A stretch of 64,000 bases of DNA from an uncultured Lachnospiraceae bacterium (GCA_910583835.1 CAJTYM010000009.1:25764-89763); one strand, 5' to 3'. Positions 1 to 8,854 are shown, numbered from the stretch's first letter. Program-made: numbers and translations. Notes: generated by a model from the letters alone, not told the origin.

Positions 1-1125
1 ATCTCAGGATTGACCTCTGAACAGGCAAAAGATTATCTTTTAAAAATGATTGAAGATGATGTGAAGCTTGATACTGCAAAATTGATCAAGGAAATGGATA
101 TCAAAGCAAAAGAGGAAGCAGGGAAGAAAGCAAGGGAATATATTGTAACGGCTATTCAGAAATGCGCTGCTGACCATGTGTCAGAGACTACAATTTCAGT
201 AGTTCAGCTTCCGAATGATGAGATGAAGGGAAGGATTATCGGTAGGGAAGGAAGAAACATCAGAACCCTGGAGACCATGACAGGTGTTGACTTAATTATC
301 GATGATACCCCGGAGGCAGTAATCCTCTCCGGGTTTGACCCGGTTCGTCGGGAAGTTGCTCGGATTGCTTTGGAGAAATTGATCGTGGATGGGCGTATCC
401 ATCCTGCAAGAATCGAAGAAATGGTGGAGAAGGCTCAGAAAGAGGTCGAAATCATGATTCGGGAAGAGGGAGAAGCGGCAACGCTGGAAGTTGGAGTACA
501 TGGAATCCATTCAGAACTTGTCCGTCTGCTTGGGAAGATGAAATTCAGGACAAGCTATGGGCAGAATGCATTGAAGCATTCCATAGAGGTGGCTCAGCTT
601 TCAGGTTTATTAGCAGCGGAAGTGGGCGTGGATGTAAGATTGGCGAAGCGTGCCGGATTACTTCACGACATTGGAAAAGCTGTCGACCATGAAGTGGAAG
701 GCTCCCATATTCAGATTGGTGTGGACTTATGTAGGAAATACAAAGAAAGCCCAATGATTGTCAATGCAGTAGAAGCGCATCACGGAGATGTGGAACCAGA
801 ATCTCTGATTGCATGTCTCGTACAGGCAGCGGATGCAATCTCAGCAGCTAGGCCAGGCGCCAGAAGAGAGACGCTGGAAACATATTCCAATAGGCTGAAA
901 CAGTTGGAAGATATTGCAAACGGTTTCAAAGGTGTAGATAAATCATTTGCTATTCAGGCAGGCAGGGAGATTCGGATTATGGTAGTTCCCGACCAGGTGA
1001 ACGATGCGGATATGATTTTGCTGGCGCGTGATATATCCAAACAGATTGAGAATGATTTGGAGTATCCGGGACAGATTAAAGTTAATGTAATCCGTGAGTC
1101 TCGTGTGACTGACTACGCGAAGTAG
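1..1125 (+). CDS. rny: Ribonuclease Y, C-terminal part (5' end outside window)
   Basis: Membrane-anchored endoribonuclease that starts turnover of many mRNAs in Firmicutes. The reading frame is open from base 1 (ISGLTSEQAKDYLL), so about 374 codons remain and the membrane anchor and most of the coiled coil lie upstream of the window. A KH RNA-binding domain (GRIIGREGRNIRTLE) lies near 230-420 and an HD phosphohydrolase domain near 565-850, with the metal-binding dyad in LLHDIGK. The C-terminus is complete. A TTG at 10 is not a real start, because the family sequence continues before it. A strong terminator follows, so the gene ends its transcript. Confidence 0.95.
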   Translation: MSGLTSEQAKDYLLKMIEDDVKLDTAKLIKEMDIKAKEEAGKKAREYIVTAIQKCAADHVSETTISVVQLPNDEMKGRIIGREGRNIRTLETMTGVDLIIDDTPEAVILSGFDPVRREVARIALEKLIVDGRIHPARIEEMVEKAQKEVEIMIREEGEAATLEVGVHGIHSELVRLLGKMKFRTSYGQNALKHSIEVAQLSGLLAAEVGVDVRLAKRAGLLHDIGKAVDHEVEGSHIQIGVDLCRKYKESPMIVNAVEAHHGDVEPESLIACLVQAADAISAARPGARRETLETYSNRLKQLEDIANGFKGVDKSFAIQAGREIRIMVVPDQVNDADMILLARDISKQIENDLEYPGQIKVNVIRESRVTDYAK

Positions 1126-1132
1126 GAGATGT

Positions 1133-1166
1133 AAGACCGTCAACAATTATTTGTTGGCGGTCTTTT
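1133..1166 (+). terminator. Rho-independent terminator after rny
   Basis: A hairpin with arms AAGACCG-T-CAACAA and TTGTTG-G-CGGTCTT around a TTAT loop, one G/T wobble in the stem, followed by TTTT. It starts 8 bp after the rny stop codon. Confidence 0.85.
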
Positions 1167-1169
1167 CAT

Positions 1170-1248
1170 CTTACAGGAAAGACCTTGTCACGCTAAAGCG
1201 TGAAAGTATCTTTCCTATAAGAGAAAACATTTATGCGCACTCGCACAA
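1170..1248. repeat. 79-bp palindromic dispersed repeat, copy 1
   Basis: The outer arms CTTACAGGAAAG and CTTTCCTATAAG enclose an inner hairpin TCACGC-TAAA-GCGTGA. The tail contains GCGCACTCGCACAA. A second copy is at 63786-63864; 33 consecutive bases are identical and the tail is shared. This copy fills the gap between the rny terminator and the ribosome binding site of the Nudix gene, so it must lie in that gene's 5' leader. Confidence 0.8.
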
Positions 1249-1261
1249 AAGGAGGAATATT

Positions 1262-1804
1262 ATGGAACAGCCAACTATGAAACGTATCAAAAGAGAATTA
1301 GAGCATAAGGGAAGTATCTTGGATATCTACTCAGATTATATGGAACTTCCAGACGGCAAGATAGAAAAGTGGGATTACGTGGAGCACCGCAAAGGGGCAG
1401 CGGCAGTCATACCTGTGCTGCCCGATGGCAGGATACTGATGGTACGCCAGTACCGCAATGCCTTGGAACGGTTTACCTTGGAGATACCGGCAGGCGCCAG
1501 GGACTCGGTGACGGAGCCTACCATAGAGTGTGCTTCCAGGGAATTGGAAGAGGAGACAGGATACCGCTGTGACAATCTGGAGTTTCTTTTGTCGCTGCGG
1601 ACAACGGTTGCTTTCTGCAACGAAATGGTGGATGTGTATGCAGCATTGGATTTGGTGCCCTCCAGGCAGCATCTGGATGATGCGGAGTTTATTGATTTGG
1701 AAGCGCATCCGCTTGAGGAATTGTGCGAGATGATTTATCAGGGGACGATTCAGGACGGCAAGACTGTGGCAGCGATTCTGGCATACAAGGATAAGTATTG
1801 CTAA
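1262..1804 (+). CDS. Nudix hydrolase, ADP-ribose pyrophosphatase-like
   Basis: A 180-residue protein predicted to hydrolyse ADP-ribose or a related nucleoside diphosphate derivative. The Nudix box reads G-(6 residues)-E-PTIECAS-RELEEETGY, one residue longer than the usual GX5E spacing, and is preceded by EIPAG as in NudF-type ADP-ribose pyrophosphatases. The ATG at 1262 is chosen because AAAGGAGG lies just upstream; an in-frame extension to 1151 would run through the rny terminator and the repeat. Nudix, spoIIM and xerD commonly neighbour each other in Clostridia. The exact substrate cannot be read from the sequence. Confidence 0.85.
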   Translation: MEQPTMKRIKRELEHKGSILDIYSDYMELPDGKIEKWDYVEHRKGAAAVIPVLPDGRILMVRQYRNALERFTLEIPAGARDSVTEPTIECASRELEEETGYRCDNLEFLLSLRTTVAFCNEMVDVYAALDLVPSRQHLDDAEFIDLEAHPLEELCEMIYQGTIQDGKTVAAILAYKDKYC

Positions 1805-1888
1805 GCAAATTTGGACAGGGAATGAATTTTCCTCCATACCCATGCATAAGATTAGGAAAAGAATGTATGGACGCGTTATGGGAAGCTT

Positions 1889-2524
1889 ATGAGAAAATTT
1901 TTGCGTTTACAGTGGAGAAGGTGGGAGAAGGCTCCCAAAAACAGGTCTTTGTGGACACGGCTCATGCAGGGAAGCCTTTTGGGTGCGTTTGTGGCAGGGA
2001 TTTTTATGGCAAATTTCATGGGCAGGGAAGCAGTTTCCAATGCTGGCATTTTGAATGATTATTTTGTGGAGAAATTTCAGTATACGGAAGTCAATGGACA
2101 GAATCTGTTTTTCTATATCATGGGGGAACGCGTGCCCTTGCTGCTGCTCCTGCTGCTTTTGACGTTGACTTCCCTTGGCATGGTTGGTGGGCTCTTTATG
2201 CTGGGCTGGCAAGGGTTTTCTGTGGGATTCATGCTTTCCACAGCCATCGCCAAATATGGACTGAAAGGAATCCTGCTGGTGCTTGGGGGTCTGTTTCCCC
2301 AGTATCTGTTCTATTTTCCGGTGTATATCCTGTATTGTTACCTTGCAGACTATCTGCGCAGGCGGCTTGGGAAAGACCGAATGGGGAATGGTTCAGACCG
2401 CAGCTATATCTATGGGGCATGGATGGTAGCTGCAGTGGGGATATTACTGCTGTTTGTGGCAGGAATTTTTCTGGAAAGCTATGTAAATCCGACAATATTG
2501 AAAAAAATATTAATTATTTTTTAA
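1889..2524 (+). CDS. spoIIM: Stage II sporulation protein M
   Basis: An integral membrane protein of the DMP complex (SpoIID, SpoIIM, SpoIIP) that drives septal peptidoglycan thinning and membrane migration during engulfment. The 211-residue length matches the family (about 214 in Bacillus subtilis). Several hydrophobic segments are visible: around residue 33 after the basic N-terminus, a leucine-rich segment near 83-95, glycine-rich segments near 100-150, and a C-terminal segment near 180-200. It lies between a Nudix gene and xerD, the usual clostridial order. Its presence points to a spore-forming lineage. The start at 1889 gives the usual basic N-terminus MRKFLRLQWRR. Confidence 0.88.
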   Translation: MRKFLRLQWRRWEKAPKNRSLWTRLMQGSLLGAFVAGIFMANFMGREAVSNAGILNDYFVEKFQYTEVNGQNLFFYIMGERVPLLLLLLLLTLTSLGMVGGLFMLGWQGFSVGFMLSTAIAKYGLKGILLVLGGLFPQYLFYFPVYILYCYLADYLRRRLGKDRMGNGSDRSYIYGAWMVAAVGILLLFVAGIFLESYVNPTILKKILIIF

Positions 2525-2709
2525 CAAAATTTTACAATATATAGACAGCTTGAAATATATGTGGACGACATCTTGTGGTAACCCTGAAAAGCCCGAAAAT
2601 AAGGCAAAAAATCCATTTGATTTTCTGCTGAAATATCATTATAATATATCTTACCAGAATCATGAATCGAGTTTTGGTGGCATAAAATGATAGATGGGGT
2701 AACAGAGTT

Positions 2710-3456
2710 ATGACGGAAATAATACAAAAATTTTCACTTTATTTGAGAGAGGTTCGTAAGACATCGGAGAACACAATACTCTCCTACGAGAGGGATTTAA
2801 AGAAGATGGTTCAGTATTTTGAAGAACAGGGGATTGACAGGCCCCAGCAGATTACAGCAATGGGGCTGAATTCTTATATTCTTTATCTCGAAAGCCAGGG
2901 GAAAAAGCCCGCTACCGTTTCCAGGAATATTGCCTCGCTGAAAGCTTTTTTCCATTATCTGCAGAAAGATGGGTATGTGAAAGAGAATGCTGCCGAGGGA
3001 TTGAAGGCGCCAAGGGTAGAGCGGAAAGCGCCAGCGATACTCTCAGAGGAAGAGACATTTCGCTTATTGGAGCAGGCAGGGGGATTAACGCCCAAGGAAC
3101 TGCGTGACAGGGCAATGCTGGAACTGCTGTATGCTACGGGCATCCGGGTTTCTGAACTGATTTCTTTGAAACTGTCTGATGTAAACCTGCAGATGGAATA
3201 TCTTACCTGCCGGGACAGCGGCAGGGAACGGATTGTTCCCTTTAACGCTGTGGCAAAACAGGCATTGGAAGCCTATCTGGAACAGGGAAGGGCTGCGCTG
3301 CTCTCAGAGGAGGACAGCAGTTACCTGTTCACAAACTGTTCGGGACAGGTGATGAGCCGTCAGGGATTTTGGAAGCTGGTAAAGTCTTACGGCAAGAAAG
3401 CGGGAATTACCGGCGAACTGACTTCACACACCTTGCGCCGTTCTGCTGCCCGCTAG
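2710..3456 (+). pseudogene. xerD: Tyrosine recombinase XerD, 3'-truncated
   Basis: XerD with XerC resolves chromosome dimers at dif. The N-terminal SAM-like DNA-binding domain (residues 1-90) and the start of the catalytic domain (ATGIRVSEL with the first Arg) are present. The protein stops at residue 248 with HTLRRSAAR, just after the HxxR box. About 45 residues of a usual 290-300-residue XerD are missing, including the second His/Trp box and the nucleophilic Tyr. The Lys-hairpin region reads TCRDSGRERIVP and has no Lys. The stop falls in CTAG, which is also the stop of the convergent aroF. Without the Tyr it cannot cleave DNA, so it is probably a deletion remnant. Confidence 0.8.
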
Positions 3457-4481
3457 TTCATTTCGGCAATATGGTATATCAGTTCTTCAGATTCTTTCCA
3501 GCCAAGGCAGGGGTCGGTAATGGATTTTCCATAGACATGCTCGCCGACCTTCTGGCAGCCAGGTTCGATATAGCTCTCAATCATCAGGCCTTTTACCAGC
3601 TTATGGATTTCAGGAGAAATCCTGCGGTTGTGCATAACCTCTTTGACAATGCGAATCTGCTGTTCATACTGTTTGTTGGAGTTGGAATGGTTTGAGTCGA
3701 TGATGGCGGCATGGTTTTTCAAATCCATAGTTTCGTACATCTGGATCAGCCGTTCCAAATCTTCATAATGGTAGTTAGGAATGCACACGCCGCGTTTGTT
3801 GACAGCTCCGCGCAGCACGACGTGCGTGAGGGGGTTGCCGCTGGTGTCGGCCTCATATCCACGGAATACAAAATGGTGCGGATGCTGTGCGGCGTACACA
3901 GAATTTAGCATCACGGAGAAATCGCCGCTCGTGGGGTTTTTCATGCCGGCAGGCACGTCAAATCCGCTGACGGTAAGACGGTGCTGCTGGTCTTCCACAG
4001 AACGCGCGCCGATGGCAACATAGGAGAGCAGGTCCTCCACATAGGGCCAGTTCTCCGGGTAGAGCATCTCATCTGCGGAGGACAGCCCGCTCTCTTCTAA
4101 GGCGCGGATATGCATTTTGCGCATGGCAATCAATCCGGCTACCATGTCGGGGCGTTTTTCAGGGTCTGGCTGATGGGCGATTCCCTTATAGCCCTCTCCG
4201 GTCGTCCGCGGTTTGTTGGTGTAAATGCGGGGGACAAGGACCAGGCTGTCTTTGACTTTTTCCTGCACCTTGCTCAGACGGCTGATATAATCGCAGACGG
4301 AATCTTCATTGTCGGCGGAACAAGGTCCGATGATTACCAGAAATTTATCCGAGGCGCCAGTGATAATGTCGCTGACCATTTGGTCGCGTTCTCTTTTTGT
4401 TCGTGTGGCAGTCTCAGAAAGCCCATATTGCTGTTTGATTTCTTCCGGGCTGGGAAGTTTTTTTAAAAATTTGAAACTCAT
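3453..4481 (-). CDS. aroF: 3-deoxy-7-phosphoheptulonate (DAHP) synthase, class I
   Basis: Condenses phosphoenolpyruvate with erythrose 4-phosphate, the first step of the shikimate pathway. The 342-residue length is typical of the AroF/AroG/AroH family. Visible motifs are IIGPCSADN near residue 50, PRTTGEGYKG near 90, AGMKNPTSGDF near 180 and a complete C-terminus SITDPCLGWKESEEL. Which aromatic amino acid inhibits it cannot be told, so the symbol is generic. It lies 22 bp after aroE and shares that promoter. Its stop codon overlaps that of the truncated xerD on the other strand. Confidence 0.92.
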   Translation of the reverse strand: MSFKFLKKLPSPEEIKQQYGLSETATRTKRERDQMVSDIITGASDKFLVIIGPCSADNEDSVCDYISRLSKVQEKVKDSLVLVPRIYTNKPRTTGEGYKGIAHQPDPEKRPDMVAGLIAMRKMHIRALEESGLSSADEMLYPENWPYVEDLLSYVAIGARSVEDQQHRLTVSGFDVPAGMKNPTSGDFSVMLNSVYAAQHPHHFVFRGYEADTSGNPLTHVVLRGAVNKRGVCIPNYHYEDLERLIQMYETMDLKNHAAIIDSNHSNSNKQYEQQIRIVKEVMHNRRISPEIHKLVKGLMIESYIEPGCQKVGEHVYGKSITDPCLGWKESEELIYHIAEMN

Positions 4482-4503
4482 ATGTCCTACTCCTTCATCT
4501 AAA

Positions 4504-5373
4504 TTATTGTGAAAAGAATTTCTCCTTAATAATGTCTGCCGGCATCTCCTGCCCGGTCCAGCATTTGAAAGCTGCCGCGCCCTGATACAGGAGCATGTAC
4601 ATGCCGTTAAAACAAGGGCAGTTTTGTTCTTTTGCCTGTCTCATCAGCAAAGTCTCCCGGGGATTGTAGATAATATCTGAGACAATCAGTCCTTCGTGCA
4701 GCAAAGCTGGGTCAGGGACAGGGCTCCTTGCGCTTTCCGGAGCCATGCCTACGCTGGTTGCGTTGGTCAGAATGACGCTGTCAGCAATGCTGTCGGCGAG
4801 GAGGGCAGTATTTTCTATATCCAGCAGGCGGATACGGCAGCCGGTCTCCGCAGCCACACGCTGACAGAATTCTTCGGCATTTTCCCAGGAACTATTCTGG
4901 CGTTTAAACATATCAATAGAAGAAACGCCGTCCAAAGCGGCCTGTACGCAGATGGCGGTGGCAGCGCCGCCCGCACCCAAAAGCGTCATTTTCTTGCCAA
5001 TAATGTCGTATCCGGCATCGGCTACGGAATGCATGTACCCTACGCCGTCCGTGGTATGCCCAATCAGTCTGCCGTCCCTGACGATTACGGTATTTACGGC
5101 ATTGGCAAGCCTTGCCGCAGGGGTGAGTTCATCCAGATATGGCAGGATATGTACCTTTAAGGGCATGGTGAGGTTGAAGCCGCAGATGCCGACAGCCTTG
5201 AGCCCTATGACAGCTTCCTGCAGCTTATCGGGTGTCACGTCAAAGGCAAGGTATACATAATCGAGCCCCAGCAGACGGAAAGATTCGTTATGCATCTGCG
5301 GTGAGATGCTGTGCGCAATGGGGCTGCCTAACAGGGCAGTCAGCTTTGTTTTTCCAGTGATTTCGTAATTCAT
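4504..5373 (-). CDS. aroE: Shikimate dehydrogenase
   Basis: NADP(H)-dependent reduction of 3-dehydroshikimate to shikimate. The 289-residue protein has the shikimate-binding SISPQMHN near residue 22, NLTMPLK with the catalytic Lys (most relatives have NVTxPxK), the catalytic Asp in HTTDGVGY, the glycine-rich nucleotide loop LLGAGGAATA and NATSVGM. The 289-residue length and the large loop suggest the AroE/YdiB group, so some quinate activity is possible. It is the first gene of an aroE-aroF operon, with a well-formed promoter 37 bp upstream of its start. Confidence 0.93.
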   Translation of the reverse strand: MNYEITGKTKLTALLGSPIAHSISPQMHNESFRLLGLDYVYLAFDVTPDKLQEAVIGLKAVGICGFNLTMPLKVHILPYLDELTPAARLANAVNTVIVRDGRLIGHTTDGVGYMHSVADAGYDIIGKKMTLLGAGGAATAICVQAALDGVSSIDMFKRQNSSWENAEEFCQRVAAETGCRIRLLDIENTALLADSIADSVILTNATSVGMAPESARSPVPDPALLHEGLIVSDIIYNPRETLLMRQAKEQNCPCFNGMYMLLYQGAAAFKCWTGQEMPADIIKEKFFSQ

Positions 5374-5409
5374 AAGTTCACCTTGTTTCTTAGATTTTCG
5401 TTTCCATAT

Positions 5410-5438
5410 ATCTTAAAATATTATAAAAAATATGTCAA
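5410..5438 (-). promoter_or_regulatory. Promoter of aroE-aroF
   Basis: Read on the minus strand: TTGACA (5438-5433), 17-bp spacer, TAAGAT (5415-5410). The expected start site lies about 30 bp before the aroE start codon. Confidence 0.65.
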
Positions 5439-5562
5439 TGTGTAATAGTCCGGCATAAAAAATTTTCTGTATTTTCGGAGAATTTCCTAATTATAATGTA
5501 CTACGGAATGTGTTATAGTAAGAGGAAGGATAAAAGGAGTAACTGATACGAGGAGGAACAAA

Positions 5563-7839
5563 ATGAAGGCGAAAATAAGGTTATTGTCCACGCTGCTGTC
5601 GTTGATTCTTATAGCCGGTCCGCTGCTGCCATGGGCAGGGCTAACTGTTCAGGCGCAGGATATTCAGACATTTACTATAGAGGATAAGCAACTCTATGAG
5701 GAATTAAAAAGCTGTCTTGCAAATAGGAATACTGGTGCTTTGAAGACGAGCGATGATGAGGGACAGACGCTTGCGCTGAATATGGAGAAAATTAAATTGA
5801 TCCGGGTAAGGAAAGCGGACCTGGGGCTCCTTAATTCCCAGAGCATTCTGGAAACGCTGTTTCGCGGCTGCCGGAATTTGAACAGGCTTTCTTTGGAAGG
5901 ATGTGATTTGGGCGAATTTGATTTTTCGTCGCTCAATAACAAAGAATCGTTGACAAGCCTCTATTTGGTCTCCTGTAAGCTGGAAAAGATTCCTGATCTG
6001 ACGCTGCCCAATCTAGAAACTATATGTGTGTCCAAGAACGACATATCTGCCGACGGCGCATGTGAGAACCTTACAAAGGAGAAGCTGCCGAACCTGAAAC
6101 GTCTGTGGGTGGATGATTGTGAGATATCGGATATCAGCTTTGTTGGAAATCTGGGAGAGCTGGAGGATTTATCTGTGGGAGATAACAGGCTTACAGATGA
6201 TGCCATAACGCTGCTGGCTGCCCTGAGCAGCCAAAACCTGTCCGCTTTGCAGAGGTTAAATTTGGGCAAAAGGGTTCATGTATTCGAACAGGTTAGTTTT
6301 GTGAATTTAAACAGCACAAATAAATTCACAGACTTTGCGGGTCTGGTTGCGCTTCCCACATGTTTTCCGCTGCTGCAGGAATTGGATTTAACGAGCCTTA
6401 GGATTACTTCTCTGCAGGAGTTTGTAAATATCAGAAATGACGTTCATATTGATTTTCAGAAAAACAAGATTGATGATTTTACAGGGCTGAAAAGCAATGC
6501 AAACTTTGATTTGACCCGACAGGATATTTCCCTTTCCGGCGACTTTGTGGCTGGGCGGGAGAGTGAACTGCCGGAAATAATCAAAAGAATCCTCTCTGCG
6601 GACGATATGCTGGCTGGAACTTTAAGCTATGAGAACTGCAGCTTGTCGGAAGACGGAACAAGCATTGTGATACAGCCTAATGTAAGCCGGGCGTATGTGA
6701 CGGTGGAGAGCGGAAAACTGAGGGATTCAGAAATCAATTTTAAGCTGAAGCAGATTCCCAAATATACGGTCCCGGATAACTTAACGGCCACTGTGGGTGA
6801 TACCTTGGCTGAGGTTGGTCTGCCTGAGGGTTTTTCATGGAAAGACCCTACCCTGAGCGTGGGAGAGGAAGGAACGAATACATTTCAGGCAGTATACACA
6901 CCGAAAGATTTGGACAGATATGTTATTGTTGAGGACATTGATATACCGGTGGAGGTCAAGGCGTCTGTGACAGAGCCGACGGAACCGACAGAACCAACGG
7001 AGCCGTCCAAGCCAACGGAACCGACAGAGCCGTCCAAGCCGACAGAGCCGACGGAGCCATCCAAGCCGACAGAGCCAACGGAACCGTCCAAACCAACGGA
7101 GCCGACAGAGCCATCCAAGCCAACGGAGCCGATGGAACCGTCCAAGCCGACAGAGCCATCCAAGCCATCCCAACCAACGGAACCAACCAAGCCGGCAAAT
7201 CCGGTAGAGCCAACGAGACCGACAGACCCCAAAGAACAGAAAAAGAGGGAACTGGAACTGAATGCGCAATTGAAGGTGAAGTTCAAAGGCAGAAAGATTG
7301 AAATTTCCTGGGGAAAGGTGTCCGGGGCGGATGGGTATGATGTTTATGTGCAGTACTGCTATAAGGATTTTAACGCGAAATCTATCAAACCCATAAAGAA
7401 CGGCAATACTACAAAGCTGACTGTGACTAAGATTAACGGCAAAAGGCTGGAACTGAAAAAAGTATGTAAAGTTTATGTGCGGGCCTATCAGCTGGCAGAT
7501 GGCAGGAAACAGACACTTGCCAAGACTATCACCGCCCATGTCGTGGGCAGTAAGAACACAAAGTACTCCAATGTAAAAGCAGTCAGGTTAAAGAAACATT
7601 CCTATACGCTGAAAAAAGGGGGGACTGCAGCGATTAAAGCGAGTGCCGTATTGGTCAGCAAGCGCAAAAAACCGCTCACGAATGAACATGCCAGGGAGTT
7701 TCGCTATGCAACCACCAATAAAGAGGTGGCAACAGTCTCAAAGAAGGGGAAGATTAAGGCGGTAGGAAAAGGCTCCTGTATTATTTATGTCTATGCCAGA
7801 AATGGGTATGCAAAGGCGGTAAAGGTAAACGTGAAGTAG
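5563..7839 (+). CDS. Secreted leucine-rich-repeat protein with Pro/Thr/Glu repeat stalk
   Basis: A 758-residue exported protein. A signal peptide spans residues 1 to about 33. Irregular leucine-rich repeats run to about residue 310 (LNRLSLEGCDLGEF, LEDLSVGDNRLT, LQELDLTSLRITSL). A beta-rich linker follows, then a Thr-Glu-Pro/Ser-Lys-Pro stalk (about 469-556), a fibronectin-III-like segment (about 560-660: IEISWGKVSGADGYDVYV) and a lysine-rich Big_2-like C-terminal domain. No LPXTG motif is present, so attachment to the wall is probably non-covalent. AGGAGG precedes the ATG. The ligand is unknown; adhesion or glycan binding is inferred from the domains. Confidence 0.8.
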   Translation: MKAKIRLLSTLLSLILIAGPLLPWAGLTVQAQDIQTFTIEDKQLYEELKSCLANRNTGALKTSDDEGQTLALNMEKIKLIRVRKADLGLLNSQSILETLFRGCRNLNRLSLEGCDLGEFDFSSLNNKESLTSLYLVSCKLEKIPDLTLPNLETICVSKNDISADGACENLTKEKLPNLKRLWVDDCEISDISFVGNLGELEDLSVGDNRLTDDAITLLAALSSQNLSALQRLNLGKRVHVFEQVSFVNLNSTNKFTDFAGLVALPTCFPLLQELDLTSLRITSLQEFVNIRNDVHIDFQKNKIDDFTGLKSNANFDLTRQDISLSGDFVAGRESELPEIIKRILSADDMLAGTLSYENCSLSEDGTSIVIQPNVSRAYVTVESGKLRDSEINFKLKQIPKYTVPDNLTATVGDTLAEVGLPEGFSWKDPTLSVGEEGTNTFQAVYTPKDLDRYVIVEDIDIPVEVKASVTEPTEPTEPTEPSKPTEPTEPSKPTEPTEPSKPTEPTEPSKPTEPTEPSKPTEPMEPSKPTEPSKPSQPTEPTKPANPVEPTRPTDPKEQKKRELELNAQLKVKFKGRKIEISWGKVSGADGYDVYVQYCYKDFNAKSIKPIKNGNTTKLTVTKINGKRLELKKVCKVYVRAYQLADGRKQTLAKTITAHVVGSKNTKYSNVKAVRLKKHSYTLKKGGTAAIKASAVLVSKRKKPLTNEHAREFRYATTNKEVATVSKKGKIKAVGKGSCIIYVYARNGYAKAVKVNVK
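6967..7227 (+). repeat. In-frame 27-bp tandem repeat encoding TEPTEPSKP
   Basis: About nine copies of a nine-residue unit, degenerating at the 3' end to TEPSKPSQP, TEPTKPANP and VEPTRPTDP. The bases vary at third positions (acg/aca, gag/gaa), so selection on the protein is likely. It forms an extended stalk between the repeat domain and the wall-proximal domains. Confidence 0.85.
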
Positions 7840-7887
7840 CGGCAGCTGTTTAGCCTAACGGTTCAGCCTTAAATTTTTAGAAAAACA

Positions 7888-7916
7888 TTGAATTTTCCCA
7901 GGAAGTATATTAAAAT
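7888..7916 (+). promoter_or_regulatory. Promoter candidate for nfnA-nfnB-fprA
   Basis: TTGAAT at 7888-7893, 17-bp spacer, TAAAAT at 7911-7916, about 50 bp upstream of nfnA. GGAGG precedes the start codon. Confidence 0.5.
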
Positions 7917-7966
7917 AAGAACGTTACAGAAATTTATAGAGAGATAACTTAGACGGAGGTTCGGAT

Positions 7967-8854
7967 ATGTACCCAATCGTAAAGAAGAAAAAGCTGGCAG
8001 ATAAGATTTTTCTTATGGATGTCAAAGCGCCGCGTGTGGCAAAGTCCTGTCTGCCCGGACAATTTGTAATTGTAAAAATGGATGAGGAGGGCGAGCGCAT
8101 ACCGCTTACCATCTGTGACTATGACAGGGAAGCAGGAACCATCACCATTGTATTCCAGACTGTGGGAGCATCCACACAGAGGATGGAGGGCCTGCAGGAG
8201 GGCGATGCTTTTCAGGATTTTGTAGGACCTCTCGGCTGTGCGTCTGAGCTGACGGAGCAGCCAATTGATGAATTAAAGAAGAAAAAGATTGTATTTATTG
8301 CAGGAGGCGTGGGGACAGCGCCGGTATATCCTCAGGTAAAATGGCTTCATGAAAACGGCGTGGACTGTGATGTAATCATGGGCTCTAAGACTAAGGACCT
8401 GCTGATTCTAGTAGATGAGATGGAGAAGGTAGCTACGAATCTCTATGTGACTACCGATGACGGAAGCTATGGTTTCCATGGAATGGGTACGAACCAGTTG
8501 GAAGAACTGGTGAATGCCGGCAATACATATGACCAATGTATCGCTATTGGGCCGATGATTATGATGAAGTTTGTCTGTCTGCTGACCAAGAAGCTGGAGA
8601 TTCCCACGATTGTGTCTTTGAATCCAATTATGGTGGATGGCACGGGCATGTGCGGCGCGTGCCGTGTGACCGTGGGTGATAAGGTCAAATTTGCCTGTGT
8701 AGACGGACCGGAGTTTGACGGACACCTGGTAGATTTTGACCAGGCGATGAAGCGTCAGCAGATGTATAAGACAGAAGAAGGAAGAAGTATGCTTAAAGCT
8801 AAGGAGGGTGATACCCACCATGGAGGATGCGGACATTGCGGAGGTGACAAATAA
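7967..8854 (+). CDS. nfnA: NADH-dependent ferredoxin:NADP oxidoreductase, subunit A
   Basis: Small subunit of the electron-bifurcating transhydrogenase NfnAB, which couples NADH and reduced ferredoxin to NADP reduction. The 295-residue protein has an N-terminal FAD-binding beta-barrel, an NAD-binding Rossmann part (FIAGGVGTAPVYPQVK near residue 110) and a [2Fe-2S] cysteine cluster (GMCGACRVTVGDKVKFAC near 226). The tail carries an extra Cys/His-rich segment, HHGGCGHCGG. Its stop overlaps the start of nfnB (TAATG). Such proteins are often annotated as a sulfide/dihydroorotate dehydrogenase-like subunit; the partner subunit favours Nfn. Confidence 0.88.
   Translation: MYPIVKKKKLADKIFLMDVKAPRVAKSCLPGQFVIVKMDEEGERIPLTICDYDREAGTITIVFQTVGASTQRMEGLQEGDAFQDFVGPLGCASELTEQPIDELKKKKIVFIAGGVGTAPVYPQVKWLHENGVDCDVIMGSKTKDLLILVDEMEKVATNLYVTTDDGSYGFHGMGTNQLEELVNAGNTYDQCIAIGPMIMMKFVCLLTKKLEIPTIVSLNPIMVDGTGMCGACRVTVGDKVKFACVDGPEFDGHLVDFDQAMKRQQMYKTEEGRSMLKAKEGDTHHGGCGHCGGDK

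Noticed and set aside
1151..1261. N-terminal extension of the Nudix protein
   Set aside because: It would translate the rny terminator and the palindromic repeat; AAAGGAGG marks the ATG at 1262.
2710..3456. Phage or integrative-element integrase
   Set aside because: The domain layout and its position after spoIIM fit chromosomal xerD; no phage genes, tRNA or att-like repeats are nearby.
6967..7227. CRISPR-like regular spacing of repeats
   Set aside because: The units are directly adjacent, vary at third codon positions and are in frame within a protein; there are no spacers or cas genes.
6835..7539. 234-codon minus-strand frame rich in Trp/Leu/Arg across the stalk repeat
   Set aside because: It is the shadow of the Thr-Glu-Pro repeat; the repetitive composition alone keeps the frame open.
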